Of a stretch of DNA of 64,000 nt, positions 9,303 through 18,468 are shown piece by piece. Position 1 is the stretch's first letter, and each line of letters begins with the position of its first letter. Origin of the DNA: an uncultured Bacteriovorax sp. (GTDB lineage Bacteria > Bdellovibrionota > Bacteriovoracia > Bacteriovoracales > Bacteriovoracaceae); contig CAMLMH010000013.1 of NCBI GenBank assembly GCA_946481315.1, positions 21,113-85,112 on the forward strand, in the 5' to 3' direction. The position numbers were made by a program, and so were the translations under genes. Below the pieces are notes generated by a model. The model did not search any database, was not told where the DNA came from, and saw only the letters and a program-made list of their open reading frames with translations.

Positions 9303-10982
9303 ATGAGAAAGTTTTTTTCGACACTGACATTGATTCTTTCACTTGCCGGTTGTGATCATCCAATCACGATTAAAACGACCAGAACCCGCTATATAGCAAG
9401 TGAACATTTAAGTAAGGTTACTGGCAGAGAAAAACTTTCTAAAGGTGTGCGTGAATTACTGCATGAAGAACAAAACTTACACAATAAAGATTTATGGGGA
9501 GCAAGCGCTTTTTCTTCCAATATAAATCCAGAATATGTCCCTGAAAAGAATCCTAAATTTCCGCTCCCTTATTATCTGATCCCGGAAGATGAAACGAAAT
9601 TCCTGCATGCGATTTCTCTGGATGAAAAAGTTTCTTCACAGCTTCTAATGACCATCAGTGGTAAAAAACATTACAAACTTTTTGTTCATCCGGAATCAGA
9701 AGATCACTATGAGTTTATGAAGAATGCCTATCGATATATTGGACCGGAAGAGACAGAATTTACAGCCTCTCCTACTTCCAGTTATAGGTCGCTGATTGTA
9801 TGGAATGAAGAAAACTCAGCAAAGAAACCGTTTATAGCAAAAGTCAGTCTGGATAAAAATGTCATTGGAAGTATCGACCGACTGGTTAGTGAAAATGAAG
9901 TTGAGCGCTCGATTGCGAATCAAAAAGTTTTCGATTCAATCGGGCAAAACAAACTGGCAGCTATGAATGTAAAGATTTACCCCGAATCCGCTGGGTTGGT
10001 CATGTCCAGAGATCTGGCAGGAGCTCCGGAAAAGTTAGGCGGACAACTGATCAGAGAAATACCGGACGAAGTAGTCAAATCTCAGCATAAATGGTTTTCT
10101 TTTTCGGCTCTCATGAGTCCGAACAAGAAACCGAATCCAATTATCATGGATGTGATTAAAGCCAGTGGTTTAACATCCTATGATTTTTTTGATCAGTATA
10201 TGATAAAGGGTTACATGAAAATGTTTGAAGAATTTTCGCTTAAAACGGGAATTAACTTTGAACCGCACTCTCAAAATTTGTGCTTTGAAACGACTTCTGA
10301 TTTAAAGCCAACCGGAAAATGGGTCATTCGCGACTTTGGTGGTGTCTGGCCGGATGTACTGACGATGGCGAAAAATAAAGGTCCAGTCGAAGTTTACATG
10401 GATAGTTCCAGCGCAAAGAAATTTAAACTGCGGGGTGGCCGGGGTAATTACATCAGCAGTTATGTCTTTTTCTATAAGAGACAGGTCTTTGATATGATGT
10501 TGAATGAGGTGGCGAAATACGATGCTTCATTAACTCCTGATAAAATTGAAAAACTCAAAACCTCAATCGATGCTATTTTCCTCAAACAAATCAACACTTA
10601 TTTGGGGCTTAATCTAAAAGAAGTGCCGACAATGAGTAATTTTAAAAAAATAGAGGAAATGGTTATTAATGAAACCAGAATGTCAGACGAAATCAACAAG
10701 CGTCCATTGAAACCGGGTCTGGAATTGGAAACGTTTATAAAAGTCAAAAAGAGCAATGAAGAATGGGTCGAGCTATCTACTATGAAGGGTAAGAGCGAAT
10801 TTTTTATCACGAACCACGGCATTTATGAAACGGTCAAAGGAAAAATTATTGGTTTTGCCTTATTTAATAAACCAGAACATGAAGAATATATTCAGCACAA
10901 AGGCAAGCTTCCACGTCTGGAAATGCCTACTCCGGTTACGGGAGGGAGTTGCTGGTCAATGATGACCCGGTTCTTCAATTAA
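9303..10982 (+). CDS. Lipoprotein with IucA/IucC-like domain
   Basis: A 559-residue predicted lipoprotein (lipobox LAGC, then DHP; Asp at +2 would mean inner-membrane retention by the enteric rule, which may not hold here). The middle resembles NRPS-independent siderophore synthetases and FhuF-like proteins: PFIAKVSL, an Arg-rich helix with NEVERSIANQ, GLVMSRDL, then PHSQNL (His322 to Asn325) and WVIRDFGG (Arg343, Asp344). The last two match the E-x-H-x-Q-N and R-D-F motifs of IucA/IucC. Such enzymes are normally cytosolic, so a lipoprotein form suggests another substrate or a re-used fold. It ends PTPVTGGSC then WSMMTRFFN, again Cys-x6-Phe. Ten bases separate it from the hydrolase gene. Confidence 0.5.
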   Translation: MRKFFSTLTLILSLAGCDHPITIKTTRTRYIASEHLSKVTGREKLSKGVRELLHEEQNLHNKDLWGASAFSSNINPEYVPEKNPKFPLPYYLIPEDETKFLHAISLDEKVSSQLLMTISGKKHYKLFVHPESEDHYEFMKNAYRYIGPEETEFTASPTSSYRSLIVWNEENSAKKPFIAKVSLDKNVIGSIDRLVSENEVERSIANQKVFDSIGQNKLAAMNVKIYPESAGLVMSRDLAGAPEKLGGQLIREIPDEVVKSQHKWFSFSALMSPNKKPNPIIMDVIKASGLTSYDFFDQYMIKGYMKMFEEFSLKTGINFEPHSQNLCFETTSDLKPTGKWVIRDFGGVWPDVLTMAKNKGPVEVYMDSSSAKKFKLRGGRGNYISSYVFFYKRQVFDMMLNEVAKYDASLTPDKIEKLKTSIDAIFLKQINTYLGLNLKEVPTMSNFKKIEEMVINETRMSDEINKRPLKPGLELETFIKVKKSNEEWVELSTMKGKSEFFITNHGIYETVKGKIIGFALFNKPEHEEYIQHKGKLPRLEMPTPVTGGSCWSMMTRFFN

Positions 10983-10992
10983 GGCAAAAATA

Positions 10993-11784
10993 ATGCTTCT
11001 CAATCATCGCTATTTTCCCAATGATAAACCTGTTCTTGTTTTAGTTCACGGATTGCTAAGTTCTCTGGAAACTTTTTTACCGCTGAAGGAGTTGCTGGAA
11101 CCACACTTTTCTTTACTGATGGTGGATCAACGAGGTCACGGCCAGAGCCCACCCTCCGGAGATGATTATACAGCTGAAGCAATGGCTGCTGACCTCAAAC
11201 GGTTATTGGATCATCTGCAGATAAAAAAAATCTTTCTACTGGGTCATTCCATGGGAGGAAGAACGGCTTTAATGTTCGGTAAGTTATATCCGGACATGAT
11301 CCTCAAGTTGATCATCGAAGATATGGGAATTCACACAAGACAAATTCGTACAGCGGAGCGCGATCAGGAAAAAAAATTATTGGCAGAAAAAAGTTATACT
11401 CCTTCTTTGCTTTTTAAAAATAAAGAAGACATCTTTGCACTCATCTCTCCACTCTATTCCTATGCCAATGATCTGATGAAAACCAAGGTTATTGAACGGG
11501 AAAATGGTTTCGAATTAAAATTCTGGCCTGCTGTTTCTGTCATGTATGGCTATCAGGGAAATTTTACCGATCTCACTTCTACCTTAACTGAAACTCAATT
11601 TCCCGTATTGTTCATGATCGCTGATCCGGAAATTGGCTCGGCCATGACACCGACCTGCATTGAACATATAAAATTGCATGTACCCCGGGCAAAACTACTC
11701 GAAATAAAAGGTTCCTGGCATACAATGCATAAGACCCATCCGAAGGAGTTTTGCCAGGCGGTGATCGATTTTTGTCAGCAATAA
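10993..11784 (+). CDS. Alpha/beta hydrolase
   Basis: A 263-residue cytosolic-looking alpha/beta hydrolase without a signal peptide. It has the oxyanion region LVHGLLSS, the strand VDQRGHGQS and the nucleophile elbow GHSMGG (Ser86), with Asp211 (IADPE) and His243 (GSWHT) placed correctly to complete the triad. The closest family by eye is the YbfF/ABHD11 esterase type; the substrate is unknown. It is the last gene of the lipoprotein operon, starting 10 bases after the third lipoprotein, but it lacks their lipobox and C-terminal tail. Confidence 0.8.
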   Translation: MLLNHRYFPNDKPVLVLVHGLLSSLETFLPLKELLEPHFSLLMVDQRGHGQSPPSGDDYTAEAMAADLKRLLDHLQIKKIFLLGHSMGGRTALMFGKLYPDMILKLIIEDMGIHTRQIRTAERDQEKKLLAEKSYTPSLLFKNKEDIFALISPLYSYANDLMKTKVIERENGFELKFWPAVSVMYGYQGNFTDLTSTLTETQFPVLFMIADPEIGSAMTPTCIEHIKLHVPRAKLLEIKGSWHTMHKTHPKEFCQAVIDFCQQ

Positions 11785-11877
11785 TCCTGTAATTTTTACT
11801 CTCTATGTCTTTCTTTTTACCTCTCATTTTTGGTAGCGAGTATACTCCCGCAAAATTAAAAAATATCGAGGGTTATT

Positions 11878-12450
11878 ATGAAAGCACTACTTCTTACTTC
11901 ACTCCTTTTTTCCACTCTGATTCAGACAGCAACAGGCGAAGAGTCCAGAAAATTTGAAATGATTTCTGATATCGGTGCACATGTTAAAATTAAGACTGAC
12001 GAAGAAGCCGTTCAGGCAGCAGCTTACGTTGATGGCGCTGAAGCTGATCAGTTCATTGAAGGCATGCTCAAACTTAAAAATTCACCACTGGCAAAAATAA
12101 AACGTCAGGTTGAACTTGATAACTGCAGTGAAACAAGTCAAAACAACGGCCGTGAGGACGGATGGATAGATGGATGTGGAGAAGTTGTTATTACAGATAT
12201 GGTAAGAACAGAGTTCGGCCGCGGTGGATGGGCTGAAGCCGGAGCTGGTTATACGTTCTTCGTGGGATTCAGAAGCGATGGAACGGGCCGTTTCACACAC
12301 AGCACTCATATGGTAAAGATCTGGGAAGACGTATACGCTGAAACTCTTGACAACACCGGTGATTTCGCAGGAACACTTCTAAAAACTTACTCGCTTTCAG
12401 CAATCAAAGAATTAGAAAGTAATGAATCTGATTCTATAGCGACCAAATAA
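11878..12450 (+). CDS. Secreted hypothetical protein
   Basis: A 190-residue protein with a signal peptide (MKALLLTSLLFSTLIQTATG, cut before EESRKF). The mature part has two cysteines (DNCSET, DGCGEV) that could pair, and a Gly-rich stretch FGRGGWAEAGAGYTFFVGF that looks like a beta sheet. A TATACT box lies about 30 bases before the start, without a good -35. Its 3-prime end overlaps the opposing beta-lactamase-fold gene by 17 bases. No function is recognised. Confidence 0.75.
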   Translation: MKALLLTSLLFSTLIQTATGEESRKFEMISDIGAHVKIKTDEEAVQAAAYVDGAEADQFIEGMLKLKNSPLAKIKRQVELDNCSETSQNNGREDGWIDGCGEVVITDMVRTEFGRGGWAEAGAGYTFFVGFRSDGTGRFTHSTHMVKIWEDVYAETLDNTGDFAGTLLKTYSLSAIKELESNESDSIATK

Positions 12451-13339
12451 CAGAGCCTAAGCTCTTTCTTAAGTCACTCAGACCTGAACGTTCATACCAA
12501 TAGGTCTGAGTGGCATTGGAAAGAATCACACTTCCCCGCATTTTTTCAATGTCAATCCAGAAAGAGGTTCCGGTAAAGCCCAGATGACCAAATGTCCTTT
12601 CGGAACAGCCCTTACCTGCAAGAGTGTTTTCTGTGTCCATGACACGGTCAAAACCAAGAATAAATCTGTCTTCTGTTTTTTGCTCTTTGTAGGCTTCGCT
12701 GAGCTTTTCGATCATCTGTGTTTTTTCCTGCAGGTTCAGTAGCGACCTGCAAAGTCCGTCGACTGTTGCAAACAATCCGGCGTGTGAGATAAATTCGCTA
12801 ATGTTGAAACAGTTATTGTCATGAACAGCTCCGCAGACGATTTGCTTGTTGCGAATTCCATATTCAGGACAAAAAGCGTTTTCAGGAAGTTTCGTCCAGT
12901 AAAGCATCTGCTTATCGAAATAAAACGAGCAAAGCTCTTCAAGTTTTTTTCCTGATTTTTTTTCTATTTCCAGCATACAACGAAGGGAGGAATAATCCGA
13001 ATAGAGTGTCTCGCTTTCTTTGATGTCGTAGGCCCAAAGTTCTTCACGCCATTTTTTTTTAGACAACAATCCACCCGAGGGTAAGCCGCCCTTATGATTC
13101 AGAAGTAACATCGTTTGCTTATCGAAAAGCTCCGGCGATTGTAAACGTACAGCAGAATTGGTAAGGGGCTTCGTCAGACTGGCCAGATCGAAGTAAAGAT
13201 ATGGTTTCTCGCTCCAGATATCTGCCTGCATTTCGAAACTTTCAAATTTATTCTTATTAAAATCAATAACAGCTACTGCCAGTGAATCAAAATGCTGATC
13301 GCCCATTAATTCAAAGGCCAGGTTTTTAAGTTTTTCCAT
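12434..13339 (-). CDS. Beta-lactamase-fold serine hydrolase
   Basis: A 301-residue protein of the class C beta-lactamase/penicillin-binding-protein family, often esterases or D-Ala peptidases rather than true beta-lactamases. It shows SLTK (Ser54, Lys57), the second-box candidate YSDYSS, and HLGFTG in place of the K-T-G box. There is no signal peptide, so it probably acts in the cytoplasm. It starts directly after the stop of the secreted gene at 13340-13873 (TAA-ATG), so both are one transcript. Confidence 0.75.
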   Translation of the reverse strand: MEKLKNLAFELMGDQHFDSLAVAVIDFNKNKFESFEMQADIWSEKPYLYFDLASLTKPLTNSAVRLQSPELFDKQTMLLLNHKGGLPSGGLLSKKKWREELWAYDIKESETLYSDYSSLRCMLEIEKKSGKKLEELCSFYFDKQMLYWTKLPENAFCPEYGIRNKQIVCGAVHDNNCFNISEFISHAGLFATVDGLCRSLLNLQEKTQMIEKLSEAYKEQKTEDRFILGFDRVMDTENTLAGKGCSERTFGHLGFTGTSFWIDIEKMRGSVILSNATQTYWYERSGLSDLRKSLGSVIWSL

Positions 13340-13873
13340 TTATTTTGAGTCCGCTTTCATAATCATCTGCATAACTTTGCTGGCAAAATCATAACGGTCA
13401 CTCACAGTGATGACTTTAGATGCTTTGAATTCAACAATATTATTTAATGATTTAGTTTTCTTAAAAGACATTTGCTTCCGGATTCTGGTTGTCACCAGTT
13501 TGGCAGTGTCTTTTTTGGATTGATAAACCAGTGTGACGAGGCCTTCGCCGCTAAATACCTGAGGCATCTTCCCGTCCTCAATCAAATAAATTGGTGCCAG
13601 CATGAATTCACCGTGGCGCATGGGCAACAATTTGTTATTTTCCATTTTAGTAATGGCATTTAATGCAAGAAAACGGGTAAATTCTTTCTCCGCGTTCTCT
13701 GGTGTTACGTCAGCATTTTTAACTGCCCAGCTCATGTTACTGCTAATATCGGACATATCAACTGTTTTGCCAGTGAATTTTGTATAAAGGGCGGCACAAT
13801 TTTCGAGACCTTCACATTTTTCCGCAAAGACAGGAAATGAAAAAAATATGATTAAAGTGACTAGAAATTTCAT
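13340..13873 (-). CDS. Secreted hypothetical protein
   Basis: A 177-residue protein with a signal peptide (MKFLVTLIIFFSFPVFA, cut before EKCEGL). Two nearby cysteines (EKCEGLENC) may form a disulfide. Residues 28-85 (YTKFTGKTVDMS, then FTRFLALNAI) vaguely resemble the N0/STN fold of secretins, but this is weak. The start has GGAGG well placed. It is coupled to the downstream hydrolase and follows the S9 peptidase gene by 9 bases. Confidence 0.7.
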   Translation of the reverse strand: MKFLVTLIIFFSFPVFAEKCEGLENCAALYTKFTGKTVDMSDISSNMSWAVKNADVTPENAEKEFTRFLALNAITKMENNKLLPMRHGEFMLAPIYLIEDGKMPQVFSGEGLVTLVYQSKKDTAKLVTTRIRKQMSFKKTKSLNNIVEFKASKVITVSDRYDFASKVMQMIMKADSK

Positions 13874-13882
13874 TCGTCCTCC

Positions 13883-15697
13883 TTAGATATATTTTTGCAA
13901 AAATATCTGAATCGTTTCTAATTCAGCAAGGGCCGCTGCCCGGTTAGAGGCACCATGACCTTGTTTTTCATGAATTAGTATATCGTAAACTTTGTCTGAC
14001 TTTCTTAATTTCTCAATAAACTTTTCCATCGTTGAAAAAGGGACACGCGAATCATTTTTACCATTAATGATCAATAACGGAGTTTTCAGGTTGTCAAAAA
14101 AGGTCAACGGAGAGCGTTCACTGTATTTTTCTTCATTATAAGGTCCAAGCAAATGGATCAGCCAGTCGGCGATCCTGGAATCCCGGTAAAAGGCATGCAG
14201 ATCAGCAAATCCCACCTGAGAATAAGCAAAACCAAATGGAAAAGTACAGTTTTCTACCCCTTTGAAGCCTTCAGGCATGGTGATGGCCCTTAAAGTTGCA
14301 TATCCACCGTGACTGCCGCCATACACTCCTATTTTCGACTCCGGAATCATTAAGGTCTGTTGCAAATATTTTGCACCCCAGATTACATCCAGGATTTCAT
14401 TTCCTCCCAGATCTCCTTCCAGTAATTTTTCCCATTCTCTGCCCCATCCCCAGGAACCGCGCACAGCCGGAGAAAGGATTGCTATACCCATCTCTGCATA
14501 CATCTGAATATAGCGTGAATAGACTTCATTTCCCCCATAAAAAGCCAGTACCATCGCAGCTTTTAAAGGACCTTTTGGTGAATGTAACAAGGCCTTAACG
14601 GATTTTCCGTCAAAGGTAGGATAACTCACCCATGTAGTTTTTGTATGTTCAAGCTGTTCTGGAGCAACTGAAGTAAGAGGCAGAATTTTTTCCTTTTGAC
14701 CCAAAAGCGTTAATTTCAAAATTTTATTAGTATGGTCAGAGTGAGTCTGTAGTCCCCATAAATCATATTCCGTTTCAAAAAGATAAAGCGGAGCACTTAG
14801 AGTGATAGTCGTCTTTTCACCCTGTAAATTATAGTTTTGCAGGACAAAGTTTTCATTCTCCTTTAAAAGGACAATGGTTTGCTTTCCACTTCTACGATGA
14901 AAAACATACATCTCTTCGTTCTTGCAGTTTAGATCAGTCACCTTATGAAATTCACGGGTTTCTAAATTAAAACTGTAAGCATTCTGAAAACCTTCATGGA
15001 CCGATTCGAAAATTATACTTTGAGGTGTTGGCTTATTTTCATGAAGTGATGGATTACCTAATTCTTCCAGTTCGGCAGGCAGAAGAAGATCCCATTTTTT
15101 CTCTTTAAGGTTGAAACGACAGAGATTGGTCTTTTTTCTTTGATTGAGATAATCAACTGTGAAGACAAATGTATCTTCCTCCGGGAGCTTGGGCATGAAC
15201 GTCCAGCCTATGCGATAGTCCTGGTTTTCATCATTAAAAAGAAATTTTTTCTCGAGGGAAATGAGATCAATTTCATAAACATCACTCCTGAAAGTGCCAT
15301 CGGGAAGTTTAATTTTGTCATAACACCATAGCCGTGAATAATCTTCGTTAAAAACAACTCCGCGAATGTAACTAAAATCAGTCAGCTGCTTAAGCGTTTT
15401 ACTCTTCAAATTAAAGCGAAAGAGGTTGAAATTTTCTTTATTGGATTCATCGAGATAAATATAAAGATCAGAACGCTTTTCATCATGGTCTTCTATGGAG
15501 AAGCTGCCCTGTGAAAAATCGTAATCATATAGTTCTTCTCCCTTTTTCAGATCATCTTCATTTTCCAGATCCAGCAAATGCAAGGTTTTTTTTCCATTCT
15601 TTTCCCACAAATAAAACAGGCTCCTTCCTGATTTATCTATATAAATAGAACTAAAACAAAAAGCATCAACATATTTTTCCAGACTGATTGTGCTCAT
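13883..15697 (-). CDS. Prolyl oligopeptidase family serine peptidase (S9)
   Basis: A 604-residue S9-family peptidase. Residues 1-330 have the alternating pattern of a beta-propeller (repeats such as LDLENEDDL, FRFNLKSK, CRFNLKEK). The C-terminal alpha/beta hydrolase domain has GGSHGG (Ser462), NGKNDSRVP (Asp549) and KQGHGAS (His581), a complete triad. No signal peptide, so probably cytoplasmic, cleaving short peptides. It lies after the ppdK terminator and is the first gene of a run with two more minus-strand genes. Confidence 0.9.
   Translation of the reverse strand: MSTISLEKYVDAFCFSSIYIDKSGRSLFYLWEKNGKKTLHLLDLENEDDLKKGEELYDYDFSQGSFSIEDHDEKRSDLYIYLDESNKENFNLFRFNLKSKTLKQLTDFSYIRGVVFNEDYSRLWCYDKIKLPDGTFRSDVYEIDLISLEKKFLFNDENQDYRIGWTFMPKLPEEDTFVFTVDYLNQRKKTNLCRFNLKEKKWDLLLPAELEELGNPSLHENKPTPQSIIFESVHEGFQNAYSFNLETREFHKVTDLNCKNEEMYVFHRRSGKQTIVLLKENENFVLQNYNLQGEKTTITLSAPLYLFETEYDLWGLQTHSDHTNKILKLTLLGQKEKILPLTSVAPEQLEHTKTTWVSYPTFDGKSVKALLHSPKGPLKAAMVLAFYGGNEVYSRYIQMYAEMGIAILSPAVRGSWGWGREWEKLLEGDLGGNEILDVIWGAKYLQQTLMIPESKIGVYGGSHGGYATLRAITMPEGFKGVENCTFPFGFAYSQVGFADLHAFYRDSRIADWLIHLLGPYNEEKYSERSPLTFFDNLKTPLLIINGKNDSRVPFSTMEKFIEKLRKSDKVYDILIHEKQGHGASNRAAALAELETIQIFLQKYI
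13885..13908. repeat. AT-rich near-palindrome at end of S9 gene
   Basis: AGATAT-A-TTTTT-GC-AAAAATATCT is a 10 bp inverted repeat with one bulged base, covering the last codons and the stop of the S9 gene. No T-run follows, so it is not a standard terminator. Confidence 0.4.
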
Positions 15698-15712
15698 GAA
15701 GACCGGCCCTAA

Positions 15713-15736
15713 AATAAAAAAGGGCCCGAAGGCCCT
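15713..15736 (-). terminator. Rho-independent terminator of ppdK
   Basis: On the minus strand AGGGCC-TTCG-GGCCCT (15721-15736) forms a GC-rich stem with a UUCG tetraloop, followed by a T-rich run. It separates ppdK from the S9 peptidase gene. Confidence 0.92.
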
Positions 15737-15744
15737 CTAACAAT

Positions 15745-18414
15745 TTACATTTTTGTGTTTTTAATTGCGGCCTGAGCTGCAGCCAGACGGGCAATCGGCA
15801 CCCGGTAAGGAGAACATGAAACATAATCAAGCCCCACTTTATGACAGAACTCAATTGATTTCGGTTCACCACCGTGCTCGCCACAGATACCAAAATGCAT
15901 ATCCGGATTTGTCTTTCTTCCTTCGGCGACTGCGTGTTTTATAAGGAAACCAACACCTTCCTGATCAATCGAAACAAATGGATCATTAGGCATCAAGCCT
16001 TTATTTACATATTCAGGAAGAAACTTGCCGGCATCATCTCGAGATAAACCGAAAGTGGTCTGAGTTAAATCGTTAGTTCCGAATGAGAAAAATTCAGCGT
16101 TATTGGCAATTGTTCCTGCCGTGATTGCAGCACGAGGAAGTTCGATCATCGTTCCGATTTTGTATTTAATTTTTTTGCCTTTTTCTTTGAAGATGCGTTC
16201 GATCTCAACGATGGCATCTTTTTTAAGAACACTTAATTCACCATCTACGGCAACCAGTGGAATCATAATTTCCGGAAGAACCACGATTCCTTTATCAGCA
16301 CAGATAAGGGCCGCTTCAATAATGGCCTGAACCTGCATGCGATAAATTTCAGGAAATGTTACTCCCAGACGACATCCTCGGTGACCAAGCATAGGGTTGA
16401 ACTCATGCAGGCTGTCTCCGCGCTGTTCAATCACGCTCATATCCAGCCCAAGACTCTCCGCCAGCTCTTTTTTATCTTCTGGCGAATGAGGTAAAAACTC
16501 GTGCAGAGGTGGATCCAGAAGACGGATGTTTACCGGTAATCCATTTAGAACTGTAAAAATTCCGACGAAGTCTTCTCTTTGGTATGGAAGAATTTTGGCG
16601 AGGGCCTTTTCTCTGTCTTTTACATTAGTTGCAAAGATCATTTCACGAACAGCCAGGATACGATCTTTTTCAAAGAACATATGCTCTGTACGGCACAGAC
16701 CAATCCCCTGAGCTCCGAATTTAACGGCGACTTTTGAGTCATCAGGAGTATCAGCGTTTGTACGAACGCCAAGTTTTCTGAACTCATCTGACCATTTCAT
16801 GAAGGTTGCGAAGTCGTCTGTAATAGCAGCATCGATCGTTGGCACAATTCCTTCAATAACTTCACCTGTGGCCCCGTCAATTGTCAGTGAATCACCTTCT
16901 TTATAAGTTTTCCCGTCAACGATCAGCGTTCCTTTTTTATGATCAACGTTGAGTGCAGTACAACCTGCAACACAAGGTTTTCCCATCCCACGGGCAACAA
17001 CAGCTGCGTGGGAAGTCATCCCTCCACGAGCGGTTAAAATTCCCTGAGAAGCCACCATTCCGGCGATATCTTCCGGAGAAGTTTCCTGGCGAACGAGAAT
17101 CACTTTATGTCCTTCTTCGGCAAGAGTGTGAGCACGCTCGGAAGTGAAAGCAATGATCCCTGCTCCCGCTCCCGGTGAAGCAGGTAAACCTTTGGCGATA
17201 AGTTTTTTTGTCGCTTTTGGATCAAGACGCGGGTGAAGTAATTGGTTTAAATCTTCCGGGTTAATTCGAAGAAGAGCTTCTTGTTTTGAAAGAATGCCTT
17301 CATTCACCAGATCAACAGCGATTTTAATTCCGGCCGCTGCGGTTCTTTTTCCGTTTCGTGTTTGCAGAATGTAGAGTTTACTTTTTTCAATCGTAAACTC
17401 GATATCCTGCATATCTTTGTAGTGAGCTTCAAGTTTTTTATAAACATCACAAAGCTCTTTAAAAGCTGCTGGCATAGCTTGTTCAAGAGTTTTAAAATTT
17501 TTGTTTGATTCGTTTTTCGAGAAATCGTTAATCGGTTGCGGAGTTCTGATTCCGGCAACAACATCTTCCCCTTGAGCATTGATTAAATACTCACCGAAAA
17601 ATTTCTTTTCTCCGGTAGATGGATCGCGGGTGAAACAAACACCAGTGGCGCAGTCTTCGCCCATGTTGCCGAAGACCATGGATTGAACGTTAACGGCAGT
17701 TCCCCAGCTATGAGGGATATCGTAAATTTCGCGATACTTGATAGCGCGAGGATTATTCCATGAATTGAAAACGGCAGCGATAGCTCGCCATAGTTGCTCC
17801 ATTGGATCAGTTGGAAACGATTCACCTGATTCTTCAAGAATGATTCTTTTAAAAACTGTTACCAGCTCTTTTAAATCAGCGGCAGTGAGTTGGGTATCTT
17901 CTTGAACGTGGCGGGCTTCTTTCATATCTTCAAGCGTTGCTTCAAGAAGTGAAACATTGAAGTCCATAACGACGTTTGCATACATTTGGATAAAGCGACG
18001 GTATGAATCCCAGGCAAATCTTTCATTGTCCGTAAGATTAGCAAGACCAATAACTGACTGGTCATTGAGTCCTAAGTTCAAAACTGTATCCATCATTCCC
18101 GGCATTGAAGCGCGAGCACCGGAACGAACTGAAAAGAGAAGCGGATTGGCGTTATCGCCAAACTTTTTCCCGGTCATGCGTTCAACTTCTGCGATTGCAT
18201 GCAGAACCTGATTTTTGATTTCCTGATTGATGGCTTTTTTGTTGGCTTCGTAATCAAGACAAGCTTCAGTTGTCACTGTGAATCCCGGAGGAACAGCAAG
18301 TTTTAGTGAGCACATCTCAGCGAGGTTTGCTCCTTTTCCGCCGAGCAGATCTTTCATGTCCTTGTTCCCTTCAGTTTTTTCAGCACTGAAAAGATACACC
18401 CATTGTTTACTCAT
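15745..18414 (-). CDS. ppdK: Pyruvate, phosphate dikinase
   Basis: Interconverts pyruvate, ATP and phosphate with PEP, AMP and pyrophosphate. At 889 residues it is full length. Visible are the N-terminal ATP-grasp region (LLGGKGANLAEM), the swivelling phospho-histidine domain GGMTSHAAVVARGMGKPC (His469), and the C-terminal PEP-binding barrel with GLCRTEHMFF, GHRGCRLGVTFPEIY and FGTNDLTQTTFG. The Thr next to the catalytic His would allow regulation by a PDRP1-type kinase, as in the family. A good AGGAG site precedes the ATG. It lies 54 bases after glyS. Confidence 0.98.
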   Translation of the reverse strand: MSKQWVYLFSAEKTEGNKDMKDLLGGKGANLAEMCSLKLAVPPGFTVTTEACLDYEANKKAINQEIKNQVLHAIAEVERMTGKKFGDNANPLLFSVRSGARASMPGMMDTVLNLGLNDQSVIGLANLTDNERFAWDSYRRFIQMYANVVMDFNVSLLEATLEDMKEARHVQEDTQLTAADLKELVTVFKRIILEESGESFPTDPMEQLWRAIAAVFNSWNNPRAIKYREIYDIPHSWGTAVNVQSMVFGNMGEDCATGVCFTRDPSTGEKKFFGEYLINAQGEDVVAGIRTPQPINDFSKNESNKNFKTLEQAMPAAFKELCDVYKKLEAHYKDMQDIEFTIEKSKLYILQTRNGKRTAAAGIKIAVDLVNEGILSKQEALLRINPEDLNQLLHPRLDPKATKKLIAKGLPASPGAGAGIIAFTSERAHTLAEEGHKVILVRQETSPEDIAGMVASQGILTARGGMTSHAAVVARGMGKPCVAGCTALNVDHKKGTLIVDGKTYKEGDSLTIDGATGEVIEGIVPTIDAAITDDFATFMKWSDEFRKLGVRTNADTPDDSKVAVKFGAQGIGLCRTEHMFFEKDRILAVREMIFATNVKDREKALAKILPYQREDFVGIFTVLNGLPVNIRLLDPPLHEFLPHSPEDKKELAESLGLDMSVIEQRGDSLHEFNPMLGHRGCRLGVTFPEIYRMQVQAIIEAALICADKGIVVLPEIMIPLVAVDGELSVLKKDAIVEIERIFKEKGKKIKYKIGTMIELPRAAITAGTIANNAEFFSFGTNDLTQTTFGLSRDDAGKFLPEYVNKGLMPNDPFVSIDQEGVGFLIKHAVAEGRKTNPDMHFGICGEHGGEPKSIEFCHKVGLDYVSCSPYRVPIARLAAAQAAIKNTKM

Positions 18415-18426
18415 TCTTTTTCTCCT

Positions 18427-18446
18427 AACCTCGATGAATTGAGGTT
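18427..18446 (-). other. Small hairpin in ppdK leader
   Basis: AACCTC-8 bases-GAGGTT forms a 6 bp stem between glyS and ppdK, ending at the ppdK ribosome binding site. It may modulate ppdK translation; there is no terminator tail. Confidence 0.35.
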
Positions 18447-18468
18447 TGTTAGAGTTTTTCTCTTCTCA

